Of a stretch of DNA of 55,983 nucleotides, positions 25,587 to 34,089 are shown in pieces. The stretch's first letter is position 1, and each line of letters begins with the position of its first letter. The DNA lies in contig NZ_WHVV01000018.1 in NCBI RefSeq assembly GCF_009650995.1, forward strand, positions 1 through 55,983, given 5' to 3'. The translations under genes were made by a program, and so were the position numbers. The notes beneath the pieces were generated by a model that was given only the letters and a program-made list of their open reading frames with translations, was not told where the DNA came from and searched no databases. This DNA comes from Sporosarcina cascadiensis. GTDB taxonomy: Bacteria; Bacillota; Bacilli; Bacillales_A; Planococcaceae.

Positions 25587-25835
25587 ATGAAGGCAAAGTG
25601 GATCATGGGTGCAGCAATTGCAGCGTCTGCTGCTGTATCATTATATTTTATCATTAAGCTGAATCTGGAATTCGCCATTCTTTCCATGCTGATCATGTTC
25701 ACATTAACGAATGCAGCACGCGCCGTCATGTATAAAAATCAAGGGCTTATAAAAGAGTCCAAATGGATGCTGTGGCTGTCGTTGTTCTTTGCTGCCGGGT
25801 CACTTGGCACCTTGATTTATATCTGGATGTTTTAA
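25587..25835 (+). CDS. Small membrane protein of unknown function
   Basis: 82 residues with three hydrophobic segments (about 5-22, 30-45 and 60-80) and short basic loops. I do not recognise the family. AAAGGA lies eight bases before the ATG at 25587; an earlier in-frame ATG at 25560 has no binding site. It is bounded by terminators on both sides, so it is its own transcription unit, and a perfect 20-bp palindrome sits just upstream. Confidence 0.65.
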   Translation: MKAKWIMGAAIAASAAVSLYFIIKLNLEFAILSMLIMFTLTNAARAVMYKNQGLIKESKWMLWLSLFFAAGSLGTLIYIWMF

Positions 25836-25837
25836 CA

Positions 25838-25875
25838 ATAAAAAGGAAAGGCCGTTTGTTTGGCCTTTCCTTTTA
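25838..25875. terminator. Bidirectional terminator between convergent genes
   Basis: AAAAGGAAAGGCC / GGCCTTTCCTTTT stem with an eight-base loop. Confidence 0.85.
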
Positions 25876-27036
25876 TTTATCTGCGGGGGTAATCCGTTGC
25901 TTTGACCATAAAATGAGGAATAATGCCGCAACCGAGCATACCGCCATGCTCAGAAAAGCGTAGCGCGGCGACAGGTCGTACAGATAGCCAGCGGGAAATG
26001 TCAGGATTGCAACGCTGAGACTCATCGCAACAGCAGCATACACACCTTGTGCTGAGGCAATCAGCGAATGCGGCAAGTTTTTTGAAATATACTGGATGAA
26101 AGCAAAATGCGCCATGCCGAATGAGACGGAATGCAGTGCCTGCGTAGCGATAAAAACACTTGTTACAGGGAAAAGGAATATCGCGACCCATCGTACAGTA
26201 GATCCAGCAGCTGCAAGTAAAAAAACAGTAGAAGTTCTGACGTTTGCCAATAAACGATCGGCCTGTGTGAAAAAAAGTATTTCAAACAGGACAGCGATAT
26301 TTAAAATAATACCGATATAAAATCCGTTGATGCCCATATCATCCAAGAAAATAAACCCGTAATTATAGTAAGAAGCATGGGCTCCTTGCAGCAAGATTGA
26401 AATGAAGAGTACTAAGACGAATGGTTTATTGGAGAAAAGAGACTTCAGCTGTCCTGAATTTGCGGCGGCAGTATTCTTTATAGGAGGCTGCTGCAGAGCA
26501 ACAGGGGCCTGCCGGAAGAAAAACAATAAAGCTGCGGCCAAACCGGCAATCATCATATAAAGGATTGCCTGTTCATCCCAAACAGCCGTTGCGATACCGA
26601 TCAGTAAGAGTGCAATAGTATAGCCAATTGAACCATAAGAACGGCTTTTGCCATAGTGAATACGTTCGCTCTGCATCAACAGCGAAGCGCCGCTTTCTAC
26701 GCTCGGCAAAATAACAGGATATACTGCGCTGAAAAGAACAGTTAATCCGAATAATACATAAAAAGGGCTTTCAGGAAAATAGGACAAGGCGATGACGAAA
26801 GATAGAAGCGTTGTCCAGCGAATGACGCGCAGGAGTGACAGGTTCTGCATGGCAAGCGGGAATAAGAAGAATGTAGAAAACGACCGGGCAATCATGCCGG
26901 CGCCCATAATAATGCTCGCATCTGTAACGGACAAACCTTTTGCCGAAGTCAGCCAGCCTGTCCAATAAGGCAAGAAAATTCCCCACGTAAAGAAAAATAC
27001 AAAAAAGCTCATAGAAAGCCAACGCTGATTGTTCAA
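25873..27036 (-). CDS. MFS transporter, HcaT/LacY-like (MFS_1_like) family
   Basis: About 387 residues and twelve predicted membrane segments; the N-terminus MNNQRWLSMSFFVFFFTWGI and the GIFLPYWTGWL segment resemble the 3-phenylpropionate/nucleoside-type group of the major facilitator superfamily. Substrate not determinable. TTG at 27036 is preceded by CGAGGTT with seven bases spacing; an in-frame ATG at 27063 lacks any ribosome binding site, so I prefer the TTG. Confidence 0.72.
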   Translation of the reverse strand: MNNQRWLSMSFFVFFFTWGIFLPYWTGWLTSAKGLSVTDASIIMGAGMIARSFSTFFLFPLAMQNLSLLRVIRWTTLLSFVIALSYFPESPFYVLFGLTVLFSAVYPVILPSVESGASLLMQSERIHYGKSRSYGSIGYTIALLLIGIATAVWDEQAILYMMIAGLAAALLFFFRQAPVALQQPPIKNTAAANSGQLKSLFSNKPFVLVLFISILLQGAHASYYNYGFIFLDDMGINGFYIGIILNIAVLFEILFFTQADRLLANVRTSTVFLLAAAGSTVRWVAIFLFPVTSVFIATQALHSVSFGMAHFAFIQYISKNLPHSLIASAQGVYAAVAMSLSVAILTFPAGYLYDLSPRYAFLSMAVCSVAALFLILWSKQRITPADK

Positions 27037-27214
27037 ATTTGATAACCTCGCAATAGATTTCATTAAATACTAGCTTAGAAAATACTAGCATAGACAGACG
27101 AAAAAGAGAAATGATGATACACTAGAGAAAAAGATAAAGCACAGATCTAATTTGTGCGGATAAGGGGAATTGTAGTTTGACAGGGGATTTAGAAAGAAAG
27201 CAGGGTAACAATTT

Positions 27215-28141
27215 ATGAAAAAAAGAGGAAGATTCACGGCACGGAAACGCAGTAAAACAAATAAATGGACCAATATAATAGCAGGGATCATTCTACTAAT
27301 TCTGGCTGGAAGCGTCATTTGGATTGGGGCGAACGGCTGGAACATAGGCACCGCGATTGAAAGTCTGAAAGGTGATCCAGACCGTCCAGATGAGTTTTTA
27401 GAAATTGAACCGAAACCAGAAGTGCCGAATACAGATGATATGGAAACAGACCAGGGAAAAACGGACGAAGCAACGAATACTCCGCTTAAGAAAATAGAAG
27501 AAGCACCAGCTGCACTGGAAGAAGACCTGAAAGACGGCGAGAAGCCGGAAAAACCGGATGAAGTACAGAAAAAGCCATCTAGCCCGACAGGTTACATTGA
27601 GGGTCAGGAACTTCCCAAGGAGCCGAAATACGTAAAAGGGGTATTGGTTGCGAATAAGCAATATCCGCTGCCAAAAGATTTTGCACCCGGTGAGAGTGAA
27701 GAAGCGAGAGCGGCGTTTGACGAATTAGCTGCCGCTGCAGTGACTTCAGGGATTAATCTGCAGGCATTCAGTACGTACCGTTCTTATGACTATCAAGTGA
27801 CGTTATATAACCGCTATGTAGAAAGAGACGGGGAGAAAGCAGCTGATCGCTACAGTGCGCGGCCCGGCTATTCAGAGCATCAGACAGGATTGGCGTTTGA
27901 CATTGGTGAAGTCAATCACGAAAAGCACTGGGCGTCTACTTCTTTTGGGGATACAGAAGCGGCGAGGTGGCTGGGGGGGAATGCCTATAAATACGGCTTC
28001 GTCCTCCGCTATCCTGAAGGCAAAGAACATATCACAGGTTATATGCACGAATCTTGGCACTACCGTTACGTGGGCAAGGATATGGCAGAGCAAATCTTTA
28101 AACGAAATATTACACTGGAAGAATACTTGGGAATTAGATAA
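27215..28141 (+). CDS. D-alanyl-D-alanine carboxypeptidase, VanY/M15B family
   Basis: 308 residues. A basic N-terminus and one membrane anchor (about 21-42) are followed by an acidic, proline-rich linker (about 50-130) and the catalytic domain. Zinc ligands and active site are visible: SEHQTGLAFDIG (His and Asp) and ESWHYRYVG (Glu and His). It trims the terminal D-alanine of muropeptides outside the membrane; nothing suggests vancomycin resistance, as no vanH/A/X genes are nearby. GCAGGG precedes the ATG. A strong terminator follows. Confidence 0.9.
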   Translation: MKKRGRFTARKRSKTNKWTNIIAGIILLILAGSVIWIGANGWNIGTAIESLKGDPDRPDEFLEIEPKPEVPNTDDMETDQGKTDEATNTPLKKIEEAPAALEEDLKDGEKPEKPDEVQKKPSSPTGYIEGQELPKEPKYVKGVLVANKQYPLPKDFAPGESEEARAAFDELAAAAVTSGINLQAFSTYRSYDYQVTLYNRYVERDGEKAADRYSARPGYSEHQTGLAFDIGEVNHEKHWASTSFGDTEAARWLGGNAYKYGFVLRYPEGKEHITGYMHESWHYRYVGKDMAEQIFKRNITLEEYLGIR

Positions 28142-28147
28142 CCGAAT

Positions 28148-28195
28148 AAAAAGCTGTCCGACATGTCAAGATGACAGACCGGACAGCTTTTTTTT
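28148..28195 (+). terminator. Terminator of the VanY gene
   Basis: AAAGCTGTCCG / CGGACAGCTTT stem followed by a long T run. Confidence 0.85.
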
Positions 28196-28262
28196 ATTAT
28201 AAAATAGATCTGCATCAAAATCGGTTCCTGACGACTTGTTATGTATGTATTGCGAAAATCAT

Positions 28263-28692
28263 GCTGCAGTTTAAACCCGCTTCGGCGCTGGGGGATTGCC
28301 TTACGCAGTGAGCCAGCTGGCGAAGAACGCGCCTCACTGCCTTAATTTCTGCAAATAGCGCAGAAATACGGCAAAGCGGACCCTTCGCTGTTCGCTTAGC
28401 AACGGCTAACTCCGCAGTTGCGCCTTCGCTGGTGTGTAGAATGTATGACATGTTGCTTTCTTACAGAGTAGCGTGTTGAGTTGATGTGTTACCGTTGCTC
28501 AACTTTACAAACGCATTGATCACAAAAACTTAAGCCTTTGCAGAATGATAAGTATTGCATGAAACACCTAACCTATCGTAATCATTTCAAATATGATGCT
28601 CATACTGCCTACTCACATACAAAGTATTAAAACACCAGCCAGTGTACCGCGGGCCCGCAAGACACGCGTCCGCCTGGAACGCAGGGAAACGG
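28263..28692 (+). repeat. Composite repeat element, copy 3
   Basis: Part A runs from GCAGTTTAAACCCGCTTCGG at 28266-28285. The central palindrome has diverged to GCAGTGAG / CTCACTGC (28305-28312 and 28333-28340), followed at once by the 60-base hairpin module (28339-28398), then CTCCGCAGTTGCGCC. The spacer with GATAAGTATTGCATGAAACA follows, then a shortened part B lacking its hairpin but keeping CCGCGGGCCCGCAAGACACG. Confidence 0.85.
28339..28398 (+). repeat. Hairpin module, second occurrence
   Basis: Same module as at 17231-17290, with an imperfect stem GCCTTAATTTCTGC / GCAGAAATACGGC. Here it sits in part A; in copy 2 it sits in part B. Confidence 0.8.
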
Positions 28693-28785
28693 TATCCCTC
28701 CACTCCCATCTTGTCCTACGCAATCACAGTCAAATCTTAAACTGCTCATGAAATAGACTGTCAAGCACATGTTCTGGTGAAGAGC

Positions 28786-30237
28786 CTATAAAATAGGTGA
28801 TAATAAACGGGAAACGGATTCTTTGACCTTAATGAAACGCTCGCGGTTGAGATAGTCTTCGTACGTCAGCTCGGTGCAGAACTGAATGTCCTTCTCGAAG
28901 ATTTCCGCTAGTTCATGAGATTTTTCACGATCATAGATAAAGGCATTCACTTCAAAATTCAAACGGAAACTCCGCACATCAAAGTTTGCGGTTCCAACTG
29001 TAGACACTTTATCATCCACGACAATCTGTTTAGAATGGATAAAACCATTTTCGTAAATATATACTGTTGCCCCGGCCTTCAGCAAAAGACCGACATTTGA
29101 ATAGGTCGCCCAATAAACAAACATGTGATCAGGTTTATTCGGAATCATAATGCGTACATCCACGCCTGATAGACAAGCAATCCGCAAGGCGTCCAGCACA
29201 CTGACATCGGGGATGAAGTAAGGTGATTGAATATAGATATACTCTTTCGCCAAGAAAATCATTTTAAGATAACCGTCTTTAATATCTTCCCATTCAGAGT
29301 CGGGCCCGCTCGAAACAATTTGGACGCCGACAGTCCCTTTGCGCGGAATAGCCGGGAAAAAACGTTCGTCATATTGAACGTTTGTTTTTACGGCAGCCTG
29401 GTTCCAATCTAATATAAAGCGTGTCTGCATCGGATGCACAGCGCTTCCTTCCATTCGTAAATGCGTGTCGCGCCAGTACCCGAACTTCTTGCTTAAACCG
29501 AGATATTCATCGCCGACATTAAAGCCGCCGATATAGCCGATGCGTCCGTCGATAATGACGAGCTTGCGGTGATTTCGATAATTCAGCCGTGGATTGATCA
29601 AGGGCATGGTGGCAGGGAAGAAAGCCGCCACTTCTCCTCCGCTTTCTGTTAATTTATGAAGATGTTTGACGTGAAGGCCTCTGGAACCAATATCGTCAAA
29701 CAGCATGCGCACCTTAACACCAGCTTTCGCTTTGCGGCATAAAACATCTACGATTCGCGTGCCGATGCCATCCAGACGGAAGATATAATACTGGATGTGG
29801 ATATGATCTTTCGCATGCTCCAAATCTTCTATTAACGCCTCAAACTTATCTTTTCCATCCGAAAAAATCTGCACATCATTGTCCTGCGTAAGGACTGAAT
29901 GATTGTTTTTTAAATGAAGATATATCATATCGTAATAATCTTCCGTGTCGGTCTTTAAAAATTCAAAGGACTCATCTTCTATCGCCTCTAGTTGATAATC
30001 GATAAGTTTCTCAATTCCAATCTTACTCCTGCCTTCCCAGCGGAATAAATGTTTTTCCCGGAGTTGGCGACCCAGCAATAAATAAATGAGGAATCCAAAG
30101 ATTGGGATGAAAAATAAGACAAGGAGCCATGCCCACGTACTCGCCGGATCCCTGCGCTCGAGAAAGATTAAAGCAATTGCCAAAAAGATGTTGATGATCA
30201 GCGTACTTGTGATCATTATACTAATCACTTGCGTCAT
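28786..30237 (-). CDS. cls: Cardiolipin synthase
   Basis: Joins two phosphatidylglycerol molecules to cardiolipin at the membrane. 483 residues: two N-terminal membrane segments (about 5-25 and 35-55, with DPASTWAWLLVLFFIPIFGF) and two phospholipase D-type HKD motifs, HRKLVIIDGRIGYIGGFN (about residue 223) and HSKQIVVDDKVSTVGTANFD (about 401). Length and both motifs are complete. GGGAGGAAGC precedes the ATG at 30237. The next minus-strand gene upstream ends 100 bases away. Confidence 0.95.
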   Translation of the reverse strand: MTQVISIMITSTLIINIFLAIALIFLERRDPASTWAWLLVLFFIPIFGFLIYLLLGRQLREKHLFRWEGRSKIGIEKLIDYQLEAIEDESFEFLKTDTEDYYDMIYLHLKNNHSVLTQDNDVQIFSDGKDKFEALIEDLEHAKDHIHIQYYIFRLDGIGTRIVDVLCRKAKAGVKVRMLFDDIGSRGLHVKHLHKLTESGGEVAAFFPATMPLINPRLNYRNHRKLVIIDGRIGYIGGFNVGDEYLGLSKKFGYWRDTHLRMEGSAVHPMQTRFILDWNQAAVKTNVQYDERFFPAIPRKGTVGVQIVSSGPDSEWEDIKDGYLKMIFLAKEYIYIQSPYFIPDVSVLDALRIACLSGVDVRIMIPNKPDHMFVYWATYSNVGLLLKAGATVYIYENGFIHSKQIVVDDKVSTVGTANFDVRSFRLNFEVNAFIYDREKSHELAEIFEKDIQFCTELTYEDYLNRERFIKVKESVSRLLSPIL

Positions 30238-30337
30238 AAGCTTCCTCCCATGAACGTTATGCTATTCCTATAGTATAGCGGAGTTAGCAGGAAAAGAAAG
30301 GATAACCGAATGGATTGATTGCCAAGCCTGCTGCATA

Positions 30338-31507
30338 TTAAGAAGCTGAGGCCTCTTTCAATGAATACTTGGATTTCCTGAAAAACCATACGAGAATGAT
30401 TGATAAAAGTGCAATAACAGCGGAAATGAAATACATATTTCCGGCCTGCACCGTGAAGATCCACGTAAACAGCAAGGGCCCGATGATCCGTCCCATATTG
30501 TCCATCGAGTAGGAAAGGCCGGCAGCTGTTCCGTACATCCCGCCTGCTTCTTTCGTAGTCAGGGAAACGAGCACGGTCCGGACAAGTGCATTTCCGGCAG
30601 TGAATACACTCATCGCAAAGCCTGCCCAAATTAAGTTCGTTGAAAACGGGATCAGACATAAACCGATCGCCGTAACGACTTGGGCAACAATAATCCAAGA
30701 TGTTTCCTGTCCGTTCTTAACACGCCGCACGACTCCGCCCTGAATCGCGGCATCAACTAAACCGCTTGCCATGAATAAATAGCCGAGCTGCAAAGGTGTA
30801 ATGTGAATTTTATCAATCTGAAACAGCTGGAAAGTCGATTCAACCCCCGCTAATAAAAACGTAATGATGAAAGAAGTGATAAACAAGTAACGAATGCGGT
30901 ATGTCCAAAGTGTCGAAGCACCTTTTGGAAGAATGGCCCGTTTATTCGCCGTGTTGTGTTTCTCCGGTTCTTTCAAGATGATGAATGCATAAATTGTCAA
31001 TAAAAGTGTCAGAGCTCCTGAAGCGATAAATGGAACTTGCAGATGGATATTTCCAAGGATTCCTCCGATTGCCGGTCCGAAAATAAAGCCGAGACCAATC
31101 GACATGCCGAGCAGACCCATATATTTATTACGGTTTTCTTCCGTCGTCAAATCAGCAACAAAGCCGGTGACTGCAGTGTAAAGCGCGCCTGAAAAAACAC
31201 CCCCGACAATGCGCGATACATACAGCAGTACTAGATGATTCATGAACGCGGAGAATAAAAAGAAGCTGGCGCTGAATCCCAGCAATCCAATCATGATTAA
31301 TTTTTTTCGGCCTGTGCGGTCAGACAGAGCACCCCACAGCGGCGCAGTGAAAAATGAGGACAGTGCATAAATAGTCAGCAATCCGCCAACGTGAACCTCA
31401 GAATAGCCTTCCGCCAGGATAACTTCCGGTAAAATAGGAATAATGATGCCGAACCCTAAATAAACAAAGAATTGCACAGACATCAGCAAGAGTATCGTTT
31501 TCTTCAT
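30338..31507 (-). CDS. MFS drug-type efflux transporter (TetA/Bmr group)
   Basis: 389 residues and twelve membrane segments. Motif A between helices 2 and 3 is clear (GALSDRTGRKKLI), and the helix-5 antiporter motif region GLGFIFGPAIGGILG is present, both typical of drug/H+ antiporters of the 12-helix class. Substrate cannot be read from sequence. The frame is open upstream to 31693, but that part is hydrophilic, crosses the non-coding repeat, and has no start signal; the ATG at 31507 (MKKTILLLMSVQFF) has AGCAGG at good spacing. Confidence 0.82.
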   Translation of the reverse strand: MKKTILLLMSVQFFVYLGFGIIIPILPEVILAEGYSEVHVGGLLTIYALSSFFTAPLWGALSDRTGRKKLIMIGLLGFSASFFLFSAFMNHLVLLYVSRIVGGVFSGALYTAVTGFVADLTTEENRNKYMGLLGMSIGLGFIFGPAIGGILGNIHLQVPFIASGALTLLLTIYAFIILKEPEKHNTANKRAILPKGASTLWTYRIRYLFITSFIITFLLAGVESTFQLFQIDKIHITPLQLGYLFMASGLVDAAIQGGVVRRVKNGQETSWIIVAQVVTAIGLCLIPFSTNLIWAGFAMSVFTAGNALVRTVLVSLTTKEAGGMYGTAAGLSYSMDNMGRIIGPLLFTWIFTVQAGNMYFISAVIALLSIILVWFFRKSKYSLKEASAS

Positions 31508-32184
31508 AGCAAACCTGCTTTCTGCGTATATTGTGTCTTTCACATCGTACGATGAATGCGGAGAGCGTTCAAGTATGGAGAACAGTTTAATTCCGAATAA
31601 AGAACCGGCAGCAAAATATCGTGTAAAGCGGCCTTTGCTTCTTATTTTATGACTCTTCACCAAAACATGTGCTTGACGACCTGTCACGTGCATTTTGGCA
31701 GTGTGTGGATGTAATATGTGCGGATTTCGTTTCTCGACTTTGTAGGGATGTTAATTGAAGTTGAGTTTGCAGTTTAAACGGTCGACCCCGCAGTTGCGCC
31801 TTCGCTGGTGTGGAGAAGGTATAGCATATTGCTCTTTTGCAATATGCAGATTTAGTTGGTGTGTTTTCGTTTCTGGACTTTGTCTACAGCATCTCGCCTC
31901 CTTTGTATAAATTCACCCTACTATACGAGTGGGGGTACGCTGGAGTTTTTATTTCACCCAATTCAGACTAAAACTTTGCAAAAAATATACAATTGTAACA
32001 TAAATGAAAGATTAAAACTCCTTTCAGAGTGGTATGATAGGGATAACAGAGTCAAAGACGTAAAAATCGAATGGTCTGAGAGTCTGATGTCTTAAAATTG
32101 ACACAAGATTGATCCGAAAAACCAGAACATCATGAACAGACAAAACGTCTATATTATTAACTCAGGAAGGTTGAGGTGGAAGAA
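31508..32184. other. Intergenic stretch with deleted repeat copy 4
   Basis: About 680 bases between divergent genes. It contains the deleted repeat copy at 31693-31884. The remainder is AT-rich and shows no gene; an open frame at 31856-32095 starts inside the repeat and lacks a ribosome binding site. Confidence 0.7.
31693..31884 (+). repeat. Composite repeat, deleted copy 4 (A part only)
   Basis: Two copies of the unit boundary (TTTCGTTTCTCGACTTTG at 31726-31743 and TTTCGTTTCTGGACTTTG near 31867) enclose GCAGTTTAAAC joined directly to GGTCGACCCCGCAGTTGCGC. The whole palindromic centre, from CCGCTTCGG to GCCAC, is missing. No spacer or part B follows. Confidence 0.8.
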
Positions 32185-32325
32185 GTGGCTAAAGAAATGG
32201 ATATAAAGAAGATTATTTCCAACTTGGCAAAGCTTGGCGTTTCCGCAACACTCACAAAATCTAGAAGTGACATGCTGCAAGCCCTGACGCCTGTCGTACA
32301 ATCACCGCCCGTACAACCCAATTAA
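32185..32325 (+). CDS. Small protein of unknown function (46 residues)
   Basis: A short frame starting with GTG: MAKEMDIKKIISNLAKLGVS, then a threonine/serine-rich middle and a proline-rich tail ending PPVQPN. GAGGTGG lies five bases before the GTG, and a strong terminator begins 14 bases after the stop, which together argue for a real gene. The N-terminal half could form an amphipathic helix. I do not recognise the family. Confidence 0.55.
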   Translation: MAKEMDIKKIISNLAKLGVSATLTKSRSDMLQALTPVVQSPPVQPN

Positions 32326-32339
32326 ATGTAATCTGTAAC

Positions 32340-32379
32340 AAAAAGATCGCCCCCGACGCTTTTCGGAGGCGATCTTTTT
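32340..32379 (+). terminator. Terminator after the small gene
   Basis: AAAAAGATCGCC / GGCGATCTTTTT stem with further pairing of CCCGA and TCGG, followed by T residues. Confidence 0.85.
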
Positions 32380-32465
32380 GTATGATTTGAATTATGCCTT
32401 TCAAAGTCGGAATAAGATTTTGTGGTTACTTATCTCAACTTTGCAGCAGAGAGGATATCAGCCTT

Positions 32466-32804
32466 TTAAATCTTCTTGACAAACTCCGATTTCAGCTGCA
32501 TCGCGCCGAATCCGTCGATCTTGCAGTCGATGTTGTGGTCACCGTCGACTAAACGGATTCCCTTCACGCGCGTCCCCATCTTCAGCGCATTAGAACTTCC
32601 TTTCACTTTCAAGTCCTTAATCACGCTGACCGTGTCGCCGTCCTGCAAAACATTACCGTTTGCATCTTTCACTACAGCATCTTTCTCGGCTTCTTCCGTA
32701 GATTCAAGCGTCCATTCATGAGCGCATTCCGGGCAGACCAGAAGGTTTCCGTCCTCATAAGTATATTCGGATCGGCATTTTGGACAATTTGGCAGTGTTG
32801 ACAT
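32466..32804 (-). CDS. PhnA/YjdM-family zinc-ribbon protein
   Basis: 112 residues. The N-terminal zinc ribbon has CPKC and CPEC (about residues 7-10 and 24-27); the C-terminal domain begins [20 protein letters not shown] and ends [15 protein letters not shown], the PhnA signature. Despite the name, the family is not a phosphonate hydrolase and its role is unclear. AAAGGGGG precedes the ATG at 32804 at good spacing; an upstream in-frame ATG at 32837 is not supported. Confidence 0.9.
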   Translation of the reverse strand: MSTLPNCPKCRSEYTYEDGNLLVCPECAHEWTLESTEEAEKDAVVKDANGNVLQDGDTVSVIKDLKVKGSSNALKMGTRVKGIRLVDGDHNIDCKIDGFGAMQLKSEFVKKI

Positions 32805-32867
32805 AAAAAAACCCCCTTTCCTATACAGTTTACACAACTTGTAACTGTCAGGGAAGGAGGGGTCAGC

Positions 32868-34049
32868 TTATTCATAATCCTTGGACGCACGGAACATCGT
32901 ATTGCGGTGATGGAACTTCATACTGAAAATCAGCCCGATAGCCAGCATATTTCCCATCAGCGAACTGCCGCCATAACTAATGAACGGAAGCGGAATGCCG
33001 GTGATAGGCAAAAGCTGGATTGTCATCCCGATATTTTCGAATACATGGAATGTGATCATCGCAATAATGCCGGCAGAAATATACGTGCTGAACGGATCTT
33101 TCAGTTCGAGCGTAATCTTTGTTAAATGATAGATCAGAATGAAAAACAGGCAGATAATCAAACTGGTTCCGATAAATCCCCAGTCTTCGCCAATCGTTGT
33201 GAAGATAAAATCGGTATGACTCTCCGCTACATAAACTTCTCTGCCTTTGTAACCCTTGCCGAAAATCTCTCCCGAACCAATCGCGTTCAACGAAGTAATC
33301 AAATGCATTCCTTCATTCGAAGCGTAGGAATAGGGATCAATCCAGGAATAGATACGTTCAAACTGATACTTCTTGAATCCGAGCTTCAACAGAAAATCCT
33401 GCGCGTACAGCGCCATCAGCAGCAAAGTGCCTCCTCCGACAAATCCGCCGATGAAGATAGGGCCGATGATTTTCCATGAAATCCCCGAAATGATGATCAG
33501 GGCAGCGGTAATAGCCAAAAATACAAGGCCGGTCCCTAAATCAGGCTGCAGCATAATAAAGAGCAGCGGCACAAGCAGTACACCGCAAATCTTGGCGAGC
33601 AGCATGCCGTCTGTCTTCAGTGTTTTGACGAGATACTTTTCATGATGCTGCGTGATCAGGCGGGCGAGCGCGATAATAAAGAAGGTTTTCATGAACTCTG
33701 CAGGCTGGATACTTCCAATCGGCAGATGAAACCAGCTCTTCGCACCGTTCCGCCGGGCGACTAAATCCATGCTTTCCGGCAAGATAAACAGCATCAGCAA
33801 TAGGAAAATTCCTGCACCATATATCCACCAGGCTGCCTTGAAATACTGTTCCGGCTCAAAATACATGGTTACCGCAATAATAAATGCACCGACGATATAC
33901 CATTGAATTTGTGAAGGTACAAAATTGATTGTATACTGTCCCGTTGTTTGTGCGGATGAAATCGCAATGACACTTACCGTGCAGAACAGCAGTAAAATAA
34001 AAGCCAACGTCCAATCGAAACGTTCAAGCGGTTTATTATATATTTTCAT
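32868..34049 (-). CDS. FtsW/RodA/SpoVE-family glycosyltransferase, paralog 1
   Basis: SEDS-family peptidoglycan polymerase, about 393 residues with ten membrane segments. Family motifs: QPDLGTGLVFLAI, the catalytic-loop region LNAIGSGEIFGKG, VAESHTDFIFTTIGEDWGF, and GIPLPFISYGGSSL near the C-terminus. It most resembles RodA, which works with a class B penicillin-binding protein in side-wall growth. AAAGGTGA sets the ATG at 34049; the GTG at 34058 overlaps that site. It lies 40 bases behind a close paralog. Confidence 0.9.
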   Translation of the reverse strand: MKIYNKPLERFDWTLAFILLLFCTVSVIAISSAQTTGQYTINFVPSQIQWYIVGAFIIAVTMYFEPEQYFKAAWWIYGAGIFLLLMLFILPESMDLVARRNGAKSWFHLPIGSIQPAEFMKTFFIIALARLITQHHEKYLVKTLKTDGMLLAKICGVLLVPLLFIMLQPDLGTGLVFLAITAALIIISGISWKIIGPIFIGGFVGGGTLLLMALYAQDFLLKLGFKKYQFERIYSWIDPYSYASNEGMHLITSLNAIGSGEIFGKGYKGREVYVAESHTDFIFTTIGEDWGFIGTSLIICLFFILIYHLTKITLELKDPFSTYISAGIIAMITFHVFENIGMTIQLLPITGIPLPFISYGGSSLMGNMLAIGLIFSMKFHHRNTMFRASKDYE

Positions 34050-34089
34050 GATGGTCACCTTTTAGGTTTAGAATGGACTGTCATTTATG

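Larger units (their letters stand above)
28196..28785. other. Non-coding stretch filled by composite repeat copy 3
   Basis: About 590 bases between a terminator and the 3' end of the cardiolipin synthase gene. It holds the third composite repeat copy; the last 90 bases show nothing recognisable, and no clear terminator for the synthase gene is seen. Confidence 0.75.

Noticed and set aside
31508..31693. N-terminal extension of the MFS transporter to 451 residues
   Set aside because: The added part is hydrophilic and overlaps the repeat border; the ATG at 31507 has a binding site and gives a normal MFS start.
31856..32095. 79-codon plus-strand frame
   Set aside because: It starts inside a repeat remnant, has no ribosome binding site, and its composition is not protein-like.
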